Origin: Topomyia yanbarensis
Taxonomy: Eukaryota > Arthropoda > Insecta > Diptera > Culicidae
NCBI RefSeq assembly: GCF_030247195.1
Contig: NC_080671.1
Location: forward strand, 85,248,370-85,312,369
Direction of reading: 5' to 3'
Length of the DNA stretch: 64,000 nucleotides
The notes beneath the pieces are model-generated. The model was not told the origin of the DNA, ran no database searches, and saw only the letters and a list, made by a program, of their open reading frames with translations. The position numbers were made by a program, and so were the translations under genes. The stretch's first letter is position 1; the number at the start of each line of letters is the position of its first letter. Shown one piece after another: positions 1 to 10,967 of this stretch.

Positions 1-720
1 AAGCATGTTCTGTTCTTACGACATTTATTTTTGGTCACTCATTTAGTCCGCAGCCAAAAATTTCAGCTCGTTTTTTTATAATACATCGAACAATAGTCAT
101 AGTTACCCTAATAAAAATCTGAATAATCTTGTGATGCCTAAGCCACTCTTATCCTGCTTATTACTCATTTTAGAAGTTGTTTCACTTTTGTCGAAGTTAG
201 ATAACTTTTCACCCAAAATTTACTAAATACCTTCCCAAAATTTGCTAAAAATTTACCCAAAATTTACTAAATACTTCATTCGGTGAAAAGTAAAAATGAG
301 TAATATGCACAAAAACATCGCACCGCAATCAGAACTCTCACAAATTGCAATCCGAATTCTTTCGGCCGGTGGTTGATTCGCAGCAAGAAACGCAATCTAC
401 TTAGCTCAGCTTGTGTTGGAAAGCTATTTAAATACAAAATTGGTAAATAAATGTTGGATCAGCGATCAGACAATGATTATATCGAGAAAGACTTATCAAA
501 ACTTTTAGATTCAAACCAATCTTAATGACAATTATGCTCATAAATCAAAAAATACATTAATTTTCTATTATTAAAACATCAAAAACTCAAAAAACCTAAA
601 CTTCCCATGAAAAAAAACCGTTTTAACCGGGAAAGAAACCTTGGTTTTTTTTGCCCGAAAATTATAAAAACCCGATTTGGTACATCACTGTACGCCATAA
701 TTTTATAAACGCACAACATT
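1..720. other. AT-rich intergenic DNA, no gene seen
   Basis: No coding region can be supported here. Around 210-285 a short phrase (cccaaaatttactaaatac and a degenerate version) recurs three times, which looks like local slippage. Poly-A and poly-T runs are frequent. Confidence 0.6.
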
Positions 721-913
721 ATACTACGTTCACACTACGAGTTAAAGCGTGTTTTAACGCTTTCTATGACATCTATGACATGTTTCTTGTTGCTAATTAT
801 AATAACGTATTTTAACTCTGTAGTGTTTATTTTGATTGTTTATTTGTGGAGCAGGGAAAAGCCCGCTGGAGTGAAGCGGGCTTTTCCCTGCTCCACAAAT
901 GTGAACTTAGTAT
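721..913. mobile_element. small foldback/MITE-like element with a perfect 26-bp hairpin
   Basis: The outer ends pair as an inverted repeat: atactacgttcac at 721-733 against gtgaacttagtat at 901-913, with one mismatch. A second arm pairs the actacgagttaaa region near 735-747 with tttaactctgtagt near 818-831. At the 3' side a perfect 26-bp inverted repeat occupies 842-867 and 875-900 around a 7-base loop (ggagtga). No transposase is encoded. It is probably a non-autonomous DNA element; the hairpin itself could be a structured-RNA source, but that is untested. Confidence 0.6.
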
Positions 914-2320
914 TAAAGTAAAAAAGCGCTTCTTTGCACAAGAAGAAATTGATTACGGAATATAAAAGTGAGTGTACACGAATTTTGCACTTTTACTCAT
1001 CATGTTCCTTGTGTGTATCAAGCTACCCAATCAGTTTATCTGGCTGAAAATCTAACGTAAATATAAAGACTCTATTGTACTTAACAGTCTCGTTTCTGTA
1101 TCTAATGTTCTTCGAGTATGATAAAATTTTTGGTTCAGCCTTTCAAATGAAATGAAAGGAAAACGTGTTAATCTATGTAAATGGAAAATTTTAGAGAGTT
1201 CTAGAATCCACTGCATATTTTAATTGTATTATATCTTAGAACTACAGAATACAATCGAACTGCAGTGGTAATAATTTGGTTCCGAAAAAGATTAAAAATA
1301 GAAATTGTATAATTCGGATCATATTGAGATACCTTCATAGGAGGCAAATTGAGTTGAACTAAATGTGTACATCAAGCACTATATTTTTCATAACGGAAAT
1401 TAATCGGGTAAATTGCGTTTCGACTTAGATAGAACGAGTGGCGGCTGCTAGACACTGATTTTCAAAATACCACCCACTTGGGAGAACGACTTAAACAACT
1501 AGTCGAGGCGGATAGCGAGACACATAAAAGTTAATTTTTTTCTTTTATGTTAGAAAAAATTGAAAAGTTTGCTTAGTTCCACAGCTTATGAGAAAATTTA
1601 CAAAAATCAAAGTTTTTAGCACTCTTCTTGTTCACCGGTTTCCACAAAAATTGCATTTCTGGAACCTGGGAAACTAGTTTACAACATTATTTAGTCTGTT
1701 TCCATTTGTGGAAGATTTTTTGTTGTCCCGGGAGTACTTCCACTTCCACTGAAGTTGGAAATTCCGTACAAATTCCGGACAAATCCGTACAAGTATTTTT
1801 TCCGGACACACGACCAAAAATCCGTACTGTCCTCCCAAATTCCGTACGGTTGGTCAGCTTATGCATGAAGGACAAGATGGGATGGTTTTATCTGAAATTG
1901 TCAGTTTACTGCTAATTTTCAAGAAATACCAAATTTCAATTTGAAGTCCGTTTTCGTATTCCGTGGTGAATTTGATAATCTGTTTGTTCATTAGACAGCC
2001 TAGAAAAATAATGAATTTTTGAAAACTCAATCGGCTCATTTGCACCAAATTTGAAGCAAATCATCTAGCTACCGGACCAAAGTGCCTGCAGTTTGTATGG
2101 GATTTTTGGACAAGGAGAAAACACACTAGTTCGCATTTTCGCAGCTAACAAAAATTCCTCTTATTCGAGTCCAACTAATATAAAACATTTTTAGCTGCCA
2201 AATATGTTTTATTTCAGTGGTTTATCAATTAACAAATAGTTTCATACATTTTACCACGTTGTAGTATTGAATACAAAAAAAATATTGCGAAGCAATATTT
2301 AAAATAAATTTGGCATTTAG
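914..2320. other. intergenic DNA, nothing recognised
   Basis: Only short chance frames occur. Around 1750-1860 the words ccgtac and ccggac recur several times with no clear unit. No gene or repeat family was recognised. Confidence 0.5.
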
Positions 2321-2321
2321 G

Positions 2322-2487
2322 ACGGGAATAGCTGGTAACTCGATTGCCTTGTGCGCAGCTCACCTGGGTTCAATTCCCAGCCTCGCACATAGGGTTAGAG
2401 ATTTTTCCAAAAGAGATTTCTCTAACCCGAAAAGTGGCGAATGGCCCTAAGGTTAAAACCTCCATAATCAAAAAAATAATTTGGCGC
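2322..2487 (+). mobile_element. tRNA-derived SINE (Feilai-like type)
   Basis: A tRNA-like head with an A-box-like stretch (agctggtaact, about 2330-2340) and a good B box GGTTCAATTCC at 2367-2377. A unique body (agggttagagat... aacctccataatc) follows, then an A-rich tail. The same body occurs on the minus strand at 44267-44430, so this is a dispersed family and not a tRNA gene. tRNA-related SINEs such as Feilai are known from Aedes; membership of that exact family is inference. Confidence 0.75.
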
Positions 2488-3539
2488 ATCCGACTCAAAA
2501 GAATAATAAAAACTCTTGCTAAAATCTAAGATTTATTTGTTGTAGAAGAAATAGACACTTGACGAAGTTTCGTAAAAATAAGGTAACGTAAAATTTCGAT
2601 TTTTTGTAGTTTAGGTTTAGAGTAAAATTTGTTTCAAATTTAAATGATTTGGTGGACTATTCTGGCTAAGTAGGCAATCTACGAAACTAGATTCGAGTGA
2701 TCGAAGTTACCCCGTTTTACGGTATCAACGTTGTATAGTTATTGATACGTTCAACATTAATTTTGTGGTGAATCATAATAGAAAACCAGCTGAATCAAAA
2801 TGAGTATCACTGTAAAATTATTTTCATTCATTTGTTTCGTTCCACTGTAAGTTTTGCTATATTGATATATGTGTTTCAGGTCAAACGAACTTTTATCTGT
2901 GATGATAAAAAACAACAATCTGTGCAATTATTTGAAATGATCTGGAAATTTTTGAGAATCAAGGAAACTGAAACTCGCGTCTGGTGCTTGCTAAACATGG
3001 TGCATTTCTTTGTAACCATGGTCGTGTCTTATACACAGCAGAAAAACTTTGACTATATCAATTGTAATTCCAAGCTTAGGCTCGGTTTCTATTTCATCAA
3101 ACAATAGCCAATTTCTGCAGAATCTCGCTGGACACTCGACATAGGTTCATCCAAACTTTTTTGTCGCATATTTGACAGCTTGTATTGCAGGCTTAATTCA
3201 ATTGAAGAAGAAAACACGCGCACTGGAAATGTTAGCTTATTTCTATTGATAAATAAGAGTTTCTTTTTCTCTTTAGCACTTTTTTTTGCAACATCCATTG
3301 TGAACACGAAAATCCTTGCCTCTAGCGTCATTCGCAGAATGAATCATACCCAATGACCATGGATCTGATAAGATTTTCGTCGCTGTTTGTTATCAGTTAA
3401 TCGATGTTCTGTTCAGATTTTCATTAAATCATTTACAAGACTTCCGTTAGGGTGGTGCAATATACGGAAGAGTTTCGTATGGCTGCCATTCAGAATTTTT
3501 TTTCCCAATGCTATCGAACGAAACAAAACAATGCTGTTG
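2488..3539. other. intergenic DNA, nothing recognised
   Basis: AT-rich sequence with chance frames only. The frame at 2832-3107 has no recognisable domain, signal peptide or neighbouring splice structure. Confidence 0.45.
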
Positions 3540-4520
3540 AACTACTATAAAGTAAATTAGTTGTGGAATGTGAGTTTCGACTTCGTCTCATCGCAATCTG
3601 ACAATAACTTAGTGACAAGACTGAGCTAGCGCCGAATTGATTGAGCTCTAATAAAGCGAAAACACTACTTGTGTTTCTGAACAAATCCCTAGTTCCGCGT
3701 GATGTCCCTTAAGGGGGGGCTAACGGTTTGAGCAAGAAAAAAAACACTTATTTGCGATTTTTTTTAGAACTTCGGGTTAAGCGAATTGACCAAAACTTTT
3801 GTGTGTTATAATGAATCATTTTAATAACATTCTGTAATTTTTTCATGCAAAAATATCCACAAGTGACACGGGGATGAAGCTTTTTGTAGAACGTGTCAGG
3901 AAAAAACTCGATTTGCGGTGTTACCTGCCATTCAAAAACTACTTAACCAATATATTGGAAATTTTGCATACGCATTCTATGTGAAAAATACCCAACCCCT
4001 ACGTTGAGTTCAATTGTTCAATTAAGGGTTATTTTTAGTGATTTGAAATAAAAATGGCCTTGTTTCTCGAAAAATTCCGCCATTTTATGAGTAAAAAACC
4101 CTTTTAATCGAAAAATTACAAAAAAACTTCATCACCGAGTCGCTTATAACACACAAAAGTTTTGGTCAATTCGCTTTACCCAAACTTGTAAAAAGAAATA
4201 CGCAAAAAAGTGATTTTTTTCTTGCTGAAACCTTCAACAGCCCCCCCCCCCCCCCCTAAGAATAGGTGTTCTAGTTAGACTCATAAAATTTAATGGTATT
4301 AAAACTTGGTTTGGCTTAGCAGGCCAATGCTATATGCTCTAGGCTATATTTCCCTTAGTGGAGAAAAAATTCGGTAAAAACTATTTTTTATCCGCTATTT
4401 AAAACCATCTTTGCGCGTGAATAGTTCAAAATCTGTAACTAAGTTAATTATATTATTTGCGTTTCGAATTCGTCTCATCAGAATCAGACACTAGCTCAAT
4501 GAAAGACTAAGCTAACGCCA
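3540..4520 (-). repeat. dispersed repeat family 'RA', two partial minus-strand copies split by a MITE
   Basis: Read on the minus strand, 4400-4261 continues into 3707-3540 and matches the plus-strand copies at about 20210-20530 and 59470-59800. Shared landmarks are the ctccac..aaggagaaatat segment, the phrase gctcagaaacacaa, the tcaatccggcg region, and the end gatgagacgaag.cgaaa...cataactaattt. The segment 4440-4520 is the 3' end of another copy in the same orientation. The copy is interrupted at 3708-4260 by an unrelated element. No coding capacity is seen; it may be part of a larger DNA transposon. Confidence 0.65.
3708..4260. mobile_element. MITE with C/G-homopolymer termini, nested in repeat RA
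   Basis: Long imperfect terminal inverted repeats of about 100 bp: the left end begins cttaaggggggg and includes gagcaagaaaaaaaacactt and gaattgaccaaaactttt. The right end ends in a C run at 4241-4256 and contains the complementary phrases. The other copy of repeat RA at 20.3 kb is continuous across this point, which shows this is an insertion. No open frame for a transposase. Confidence 0.7.
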
Positions 4521-4779
4521 GATTGACGCCAGCTTTGAAATCCAGCTTGAGCATTTGATCGACTTGGACAGAACTCCTGATAGCTCCGGACTGTTTTATA
4601 CAAAAGACTAGCTGAAGACTTCCAACTTCAAGCCTTTTACAAGACGAGTGGAATAGTGAATTTGAATTTTCATCTTTTGAGTTTAATTCAGCGTAGCGAA
4701 TTATTTGCAATTATGCAGGTGATAATGGTGGATGATGATATAAGAGGAGTTTGATGGGTGAAATATTTCTTAGAGTTTA

Positions 4780-5007
4780 TATCAAATCTCGACGTTTCAT
4801 GCATTTTAAAGTCTTTTGGCATCAAAAATAAAATTTGATATCTGAAATTTTTCTCACAGGAGAACTTTTGAACATTTTTCAGTTCCTGCTTCTGGGTGGC
4901 CAATGTGGTCAAAGCAACTTTGGTTAGTCATTAGTGATCTAGATTTTAATATCGTGGTGGTACCAGTTTATATCGACATTCGCTGTGTCACCGCAATCTT
5001 CAGCGCG
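4780..5007 (-). repeat. fragment of the 'CCTTTCTC' foldback repeat family
   Basis: The phrase ggtggccaatgtggtcaaag and the following bases match the right arm of the foldback element at 27359-28973. It lies in the same relative orientation as that right arm. No coding content. Confidence 0.55.
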
Positions 5008-5043
5008 TAACTAGAAATTCGATTGTAACTAGAAATTCGATTG
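5008..5043 (+). repeat. 18-bp perfect direct repeat, two units
   Basis: The unit taactagaaattcgattg is present twice, head to tail (5008-5025 and 5026-5043). It is probably a local duplication. Confidence 0.8.
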
Positions 5044-5779
5044 CAGTCTATGGCGATATTAGAGTTGTTCAAATTGACCTACTGCCAGTTGGGAGTTTTG
5101 CTAGGATATGGTGAGGTTTGGACAGTGTTGTGTTATGCAAAACCTCTATAAAAAGCCATAATTTCGAAAGCAGCTGCACTAATCGATTATATCAAAGATC
5201 TAAACACAAAAGTACCCTAGCTAAACCGGAGTGCCAGCCCGCACATTAGGATCGACGCCAGTAACATCCTGAGTACGGCATACAGGTCATGGTGAACGTC
5301 AACGAACAGGACACGGATCACGAATTGGACGGCTACTCTGGGCTGACAGTCGTGCTGTTCTGCTCCCTGAGTAAGGAACGGTCCGTCTTTAAACGGCGAG
5401 TGGGCCAACGGTGCGACGACCCCAGTCCCAGTACAACCTTGACAGGCCTCCAGATATGTTCGAAGCTCGTCACCAGACTCGGTGGTAGTAGGTTCTGCTG
5501 TAACATTTCTGATTAACGTCGATCCGGCTCTGGACTCGATCCCCATGAAGGGTACTGTTTCACCTTCGATTCACCTCACTATTTGCACAGATAGCCAATG
5601 GATTACAATACATCGAGTTGAGAGAGCGGCCTGGAAGGGGGACCCACTAGCATAAAGACATCCAAAAAAGAGAGACACGCGGAGCAAAGGAGGACGCGAT
5701 TATGTTCACAAGGAGTGGGAAGCTGCTGAGAGCACCTGTTGCGTCGACGGTAGCCGCAGCCGGTGACTGAGGTGAGAAA

Positions 5780-6755
5780 AAATTTCGACGAGCTCTATGA
5801 GTTCGTGAAGGACAAGTACAATGTGTACACCAAGGTGAAGCAGCTAGTGACGAATATTAAATCAGCTGTAACAGGTGCTTAACGAGAGTAGAAGGCGCTG
5901 TTGACGAGAGCTGAATCAGCCGAGAAGGCTATAATGAAAGCAGAACACGCTACAACAGCAACGGAGAAGACGCCGAAGAGTTACCGCAGAACTCTCTTGA
6001 ATAAAAGAAGGAGGGCCACGCCGGGTGAGCAAGGGGACCCGAGAAAACAGAAGAGCGATCGGGAGTACACCAGTGAGTAGAAGAATGTTGGAAAAGCTGG
6101 CGCATCGGGGAAATCTAAAAGGTGAGGAGAAAAGAACGGAGACAAAAGTAAGAACAGAGGAAGTAACAAGAGAAAAAGGAAAAACGCAAAACTCCTCGGG
6201 GGAGGTACAAGGACGATGCTCTTATTTTCGAAGCTAACGATAAGACGTCGTACGTTCTTCTTCTCAAGAGAATGAGAGAGAACCCAGAGCTAAAGAATAA
6301 GACATCGTACGCGGCTCTTCTCAAAAGAGTGATATAACTCAGAGCTGAAGGAGTTGGGAGAGAATATCGTTAAAACGAGGCACACCTGAAAAGTAAGAGG
6401 ATCTCCGAACTGAAGAAACTTCCATAAAAAACTCTATCTATCGCGAGCTCATTGCTAAATCCTTGGGCAGCGAAGCGAGTGTGAAAGCGCTCTCGCAGGA
6501 AGTCGTAGTCGAATGCAAGGGTCTAGAAGAGATCACGACCGAAGAAGAACTGTGGGGTGCACGGTTCGAGCAGTGCAACCTAGGTCTACTGCCGACCATC
6601 CGGATTGGGGAATCGTATGGAGGCAAGATAAAAGTAGGATGGTCGGTGTGCTAGCTGAGGCCCGGACATCAGGCGAGAAACTGCAAGGGCCCGGACAGCT
6701 CTGCACTGTGTAGAAAATGCAGATAAAAGGGACACGTTGCTAGAGACTGTACGAA
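5780..6755 (+). pseudogene. ORF1 (gag-like) relic of the R1-clade element
   Basis: Broken reading frames give a charged, helix-prone N-terminal part (FDELYEFVKDKYNVYTKVKQ near 5790-5850). A lysine/arginine-rich linker and the block ELIAKSLGSEASVKALSQEV near 6445-6505 follow, ending in a zinc-knuckle relic (CRKCR-stop-KGHVARDCTK near 6705-6757). Several stop codons interrupt it (after the repeat near 5880, at 6654 and inside the knuckle). It would have packaged element RNA; it cannot make a full protein now. Confidence 0.65.
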
Positions 6756-8700
6756 GTAACAAAGGAGCGGTACAATCGGATGCTGGACGCAATAACCGAC
6801 TTGTTAGTCAGACGAACGCCAGTTGTTTTAGGAGGAGACTTTAACACTTGGACCGTGGAGTGGGGTAGCAGGCTGGCCAACGCTAGAAGGTACAGCTTGT
6901 TTCAAGCCCTGGCGTAGCTGGATGTGTAATGAAGGTTCCGCTAGCATATTCCGTGAAGACGGTCGGGAATCCATCATCGATGTAATATACTGCAGTCAGT
7001 CGCTTTTGGACAACACGAATTGGTGAGTTGGTTTGCAGTACACACATAGCGACCACTAGACGATCCACTATCCACTATATGTAATGCGGAGAGTGAGGAT
7101 TGGCGATTCCGAATGCCGATGAGCGGTTGGAAACAGTAGCGAGAGCGTGTGACCTAACAATGCCGAGGAAAGTTGAGGTGGGGAGCTGCCGGCGTCTAGT
7201 GCATTGGTGGAATACATCCTGCGTGCTACCTGCCTAAAAACCAGAAGACTCATTCAGAGAGCAAGATCTGAGGGAGTTAGAGAAGACAGTAAGGTATCAT
7301 TCCGGGCTGCCAGGGCCTTTTTTAAGCGCAAGTAAGTCCTGTTACAACGAAGTAAACGATAACTCCTGGAGTAACACTCACGGTGTCGTGTTGGCCAGGA
7401 TCAAGGGTTCGACGAGGCTGGCTGAAATGTGCGCTGATACACTGAAGATTATCGCGGAGGGTTTTTTTGCGAAGCACGACTCAACCGCATGTCCGCCACC
7501 GTACGTCTATGCAGACAGAAATGCTGGTGACAGATGAGTCTCCAACGACGAGCTCCATATAGTGGCAGAAGGGCTGAAAGTGAAGAAAGCTCCCGGTCCG
7601 GACTGCATCCCGACATATCCGGACATGTTTAGGATAGTTCTACAGAAATGCCTGAACGAAGGCTACGTCCCGGATAGATGAAAGACCCAGAAGAAGGTGT
7701 TGCTGCGAAAACCAGGGAAGTCACCAGCAGTACCAGCATCGTGTCAGCCAATATGCCTGCTGGCAAGCTTCTGGAATGAGTCATTCTCAACGCCGCTGTA
7801 ACTACCCAGGAGAGTCGAGATCGTCGGCTTTACAGACACCCTCAAGGAAGTGGAGATGCTGACGGCAGAGACAATAGGCATCGTGGAAACTTGGATGACT
7901 GATGTTAAGTTGCAGCTGGCTCACGATTAGACGGAAATAGTGGTGGTGAGCAACCGTAAAAATCCATCGTGCCGTGATCAGCATCGGGGGACACTCATTC
8001 CCATCAATGGGTACACTGAATCACCTGGGGTGATGATCTGTTAAATTACAATAGCCATGTTGACAATGTATGTGAGAAGACAGCGAGGACAACTAACGCA
8101 TTGGCAAGGATCATGCCGAACATCGGAGGAGCAAGATGCAGCACGAAACTTCCCCTGGTGGGTATCTCACTTTCATTACTGAGGTAAGGCGTATCGGCCT
8201 GAACTGCTGCACTGAACTCAAAGCGGAACCGAACGAAGTTGACGAGCACATTTTACCTAATGGCTGTTCCTCATCTACCTCGCTCTGGCGGAGGAAGTGA
8301 CATGATACCAGCGAAAAAATACACGAAACGCATGGAGACTGGTCAGAGCAGCCTCATTTACCAAGAAGCAAGAGTGAGACAACGTAGAGAACGGAAGGGG
8401 ACCCGCAGACTCATCCCAAATGTGTCGGTGTGGATGCATATGAAGCATGGAGCGGTGAACTTCCACTTGACGCAGCTTTTGTCCGGGTACGGATGCTTAC
8501 GGAAGTCCCTGCATCGATTTGGACATGCTTCTTCACTCCTTTGCCCGGAGCATGTGAACGTGCAAGAGTCACCGGAGCCCGTGGTTTTCGAATGCCTTAG
8601 GTTTGAAGAGGTATGCCGGGCGTGTCAGTCGACAATATCGCCAAAGAAATATGGCACGACGGGCATATTTGGGATACTGTCAACAAAGTGATTATGAGTA
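6756..8700 (+). pseudogene. ORF2 (endonuclease-RT) relic of the R1-clade element
   Basis: The frame starts abruptly in the middle of the endonuclease (LVRRTPVVLGGDFNTW near 6800-6850), so the N-terminal endonuclease lobe appears deleted. The downstream pieces are SIFREDGRESIIDVIYCSQS near 6938-7000, the RT entry motif KKAPGPDCIP near 7590, a thumb fragment near 7990-8230, and a C-terminal stretch at 8239-8691. That last stretch (RRLIPNVSVW, HLTQLLSGYGC, RFGHASSLLCPEH, VVFECLRFEEV) is typical of the terminal zinc region of R1/Jockey-type polymerases. Many stops and shifts; non-functional. Confidence 0.7.
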
Positions 8701-8804
8701 TACTCTCCTGAGCTGCAGAGAAAGTGGCGAAGGAATCAACAAAGTAGCGCTGCCAGATAGAAAGCCGCCGCCAAACCACAAATCAGGTTCGGTAGAAACT
8801 CTCT

Positions 8805-9490
8805 GGCTGTGTAGATTAGGTCCACCACTGTGAAGCGGTTGAGTGGTGCGCGACGTAGCACCGTATTCAGGTCGTCTGGGCGCCAGCGAACCGAATGTCA
8901 GGCTTCACCGGAATCGCCGAACCGACCTCGACACCCTACCGGGTATCTCGTGTATAGGTTAGATACACCGCCGGGGGTTACTGCGAGTTGATCGCGTTGA
9001 ACAGCTAGCAGTGGGTAGTTGGGGCACCAGTGAACCGGAAGCTACGCTCCACCCGGAACCGCTGGACAGACCTCAGCACCTATTGGCTGACCCTTGAGTA
9101 GGCTAGGTCCGCCGCCGGGTAATAGATCGAATAGATCGGAACGAAGCGGAGAGCTAAACGAGCATCGCTATCGGCAGAATTCCACCACCGAGGAATTCAC
9201 AGTAGGATAGATTCACCACCGTGAACTACCTGACTATATCGTGACAAAGTTGGGAGGTAATTGGCTCACGAAACAGACAATAGTACCGAGATGAATTCCG
9301 GCGCAGGGGAGATCTCTGTCGGCGTAGGGTGAGTTCACTGCCGGAAAATATCCGAACAGATCTCGATAAAGCTGGGAGCTAAATGGATCAAGGATGCGGA
9401 TATCGGTATCAGGAGAAATTCCTCCGTCGGGAAACTCGCAGTCGGAGTAGGTTGAGCTTATCGCTGGGGACTATCCGAGTTGATCGTGAT
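8805..9490 (+). repeat. degenerate tandem array, 3' UTR of the R1-clade element
   Basis: Six units start with variants of GTAGGTTAGATACACCGCCG at about 8811, 8951, 9095, 9201, 9322 and 9445, with spacing of roughly 105-145 bp. Within units the phrases ggggcaccagtgaaccgg and gactatccgagttgatcg recur. The same unit type is found inverted at 36290-36930. Confidence 0.65.
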
Positions 9491-10043
9491 AAAGTCAATG
9501 AATATTTGTTTTGTTTTGATGTCTTTTATCGTTTCTCCTATCCTTTCGATAGTTGTCTCTGTTTTATGCAAGTGTTGTTTATAATTTCAAGAAATACATA
9601 AGTTGGAATGTAATAAAGTGTATGAGTAAAATTAAATGAATTCAAAACCCTAAGCGCTCAATGAAATCCTTATAAGGCACATGAAATTCTAAGATTCTTT
9701 TTACTCGGCGTTGTTATTAGAATGATTGGTCATGTGTTTGTAGTAAATTATTTTTATACTATGCCCCTTTTCTACAAAAGCAATAAAATATCCGAATCTT
9801 CGTTGTCACCTGGATATTGTGAACCGCGCTAATGTACTGGGCCTGCGATGGTGGTGAAATGTACTGAGCAGATAGGTACTCTGTTGCACTGATTTCGAAC
9901 GATTTTCGGTCATTAGTAAACAGCCCTAAACTAACACTAAGTTGGTAGCTGATATCGCTATTCATCAACCGGGGGTTTCGTATAGAAATCGGAACGTAAG
10001 CTACTGTGAAATTGGTTTTACTTGCATACGTCTAGCCCTCGGT
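9491..10043. other. upstream flank of gene A
   Basis: AT-rich non-coding DNA between the retrotransposon relic and the gene A promoter. A small local repeat (atgtactgggc / atgtactgagc) lies near 9832-9870. No gene is seen. Confidence 0.5.
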
Positions 10044-10123
10044 TCTTATCATGAAACTTCTGTTACAAATCCTACATATCATCGATATATAAATTAGATA
10101 TCAGTGGTGCTGCCGAAACAGTC
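10044..10123 (+). promoter_or_regulatory. candidate gene A promoter: GATA box, TATA box, initiator
   Basis: TCTTATCA at 10044-10051 is TGATAAGA on the minus strand, an insect GATA-factor consensus. TATATAAA at 10086-10093 lies about 34 bp before an initiator-like ACAGTC (A at 10120). The ATG follows at 10195, giving a 5' UTR of about 75 nt. The start site is predicted from motifs only. Confidence 0.4.
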
Positions 10124-10194
10124 TTAATTCGTTCGCCAAGGAAGTCATAACCTCACTAATACGCTACGGGTGATTTAGCTTGAACATTGTGAAG

Positions 10195-10883
10195 ATGAAG
10201 TTGTGGATAGGATTACTGCTAGTAGGACTCGCACTGGAAGGTGTGTTAATAGCTGTGATTTGAACTTTTTAACAGTGATCTAAATAGTTTGTGATAAAAG
10301 GAATAATCGGGATGATTTCTCTTGAAAGGTCGAGCCCAGCTTACGTGCTTCGTGTGTAATGGCTGTCCAGATCCGTTTGACACATCAGCGACTCAATTGC
10401 CGTGCCCTCAAACGGAAGGAACTACAACGGTTGCTCCCCCCAACACAAATGATCCCATTTTAACACCACCGACTATACCTGGAGCAACAACAACGGTCGT
10501 TCCTGGCACAACCACAGCTCCGACTCCAGGTCCAGGTGATCCAATCCTCACACCCCCTCCCGTCGGCCGAAGGAAGCGACAGGTATCAACCTTGCCTCGA
10601 TGCTACATCGTTACAATCAGTAAGTTTCTACTATTCTCTGATCCAAGTACTTTGTTTAACAACGGTTTCATTATTTAACAAACTCACAGATGGCATTGTG
10701 CATCGCGGTTGCACCAACTTTGTTACCGATCAAGCTACAACTTGTCGAAATCTGAATAGTGGTATTGATCCAGTAGGAGAATGCCGTATCTGTGATTGGT
10801 CTGGATGTAATAGCGCTAGCGGATTAACCCTGTCGATCGCTACCATACTGGCGGCACTGTTCATCGCACTGAAGCTATTTTGA
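10195..10883 (+). CDS. gene A: GPI-anchored-type ten-cysteine (DUF753/Ly6-like) protein with Pro/Thr linker
   Basis: Three exons, 10195-10240, 10329-10619 and 10690-10883 (176 aa), joined by 88- and 70-bp GT-AG introns, both phase 1. The ATG opens a signal peptide (MKLWIGLLLVGLALEG), with likely cleavage before QLTC. The mature part starts QLTC-FVC-NGC and has a fourth Cys 12 residues later. A 65-residue Thr/Pro-rich linker follows with DPILTPP twice and a furin-like GRRKRQ. Next come PRCYIVTINGIVHRGC, two more single cysteines, and CRICDWSGCN. The C-terminus is SASG followed by about 18 hydrophobic residues and no charged tail, which is typical of a GPI-attachment signal. The Cys spacing and CY-x-GxVxRGC...CxxCxxxxCN layout resemble insect DUF753/Ly6-class proteins (inferred, no search run). 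It differs from its three paralogs by the anchor and the furin site. Function unknown; probably a cell-surface glycoprotein. Confidence 0.85.
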
Positions 10884-10961
10884 GTCGTCGAATTTTTCGT
10901 CATCATCATCTAGTGCCAATCTCCATCGTGTGTGTGTGATCGTAAATATACTATGACTACT

Positions 10962-10967
10962 AATAAA
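10962..10967 (+). promoter_or_regulatory. polyadenylation signal of gene A
   Basis: AATAAA lies 79 bp past the stop codon of gene A, in a context suited to a short 3' UTR. Confidence 0.55.

Larger units (their letters stand above)
5220..9490 (+). mobile_element. decayed R1-clade non-LTR retrotransposon
   Basis: A plus-strand relic in the order gag, endonuclease, reverse transcriptase, C-terminal zinc region and tandem 3' UTR, with many stops and frame breaks. The GC content is visibly higher than in the surroundings. Landmarks: a CCHC knuckle near 6700-6755, the endonuclease motif GGDFNTW near 6825-6850, a YTHSDH-like site near 7040-7060, the RT motif KKAPGPDCIP near 7582-7611, LGVM-type RT thumb sequence near 8025-8100, and a Cys/His C-terminal motif in the 8239-8691 frame. 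A 3' UTR of about six degenerate units follows at 8805-9490. The 5' limit is uncertain. R1-clade assignment rests on domain order and motif style, without a search. Confidence 0.75.

Noticed and set aside
208..290. CRISPR-like or satellite repeat
   Set aside because: Only three imperfect units without spacers of constant length; eukaryotic AT-rich context.
2367..2377. tRNA gene at the B-box near 2370
   Set aside because: There is no cloverleaf; the sequence continues into a SINE body shared with 44267-44430.
5217..5546. Overlapping frames of 109 and 75 codons at the start of the GC-rich block
   Set aside because: They belong to the R1-clade relic region and resemble no host gene.
6025..6330. 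Lys/Arg-rich frames as a nuclear protein
   Set aside because: Purine-rich low-complexity stretch within the decayed gag region; stops on both sides.
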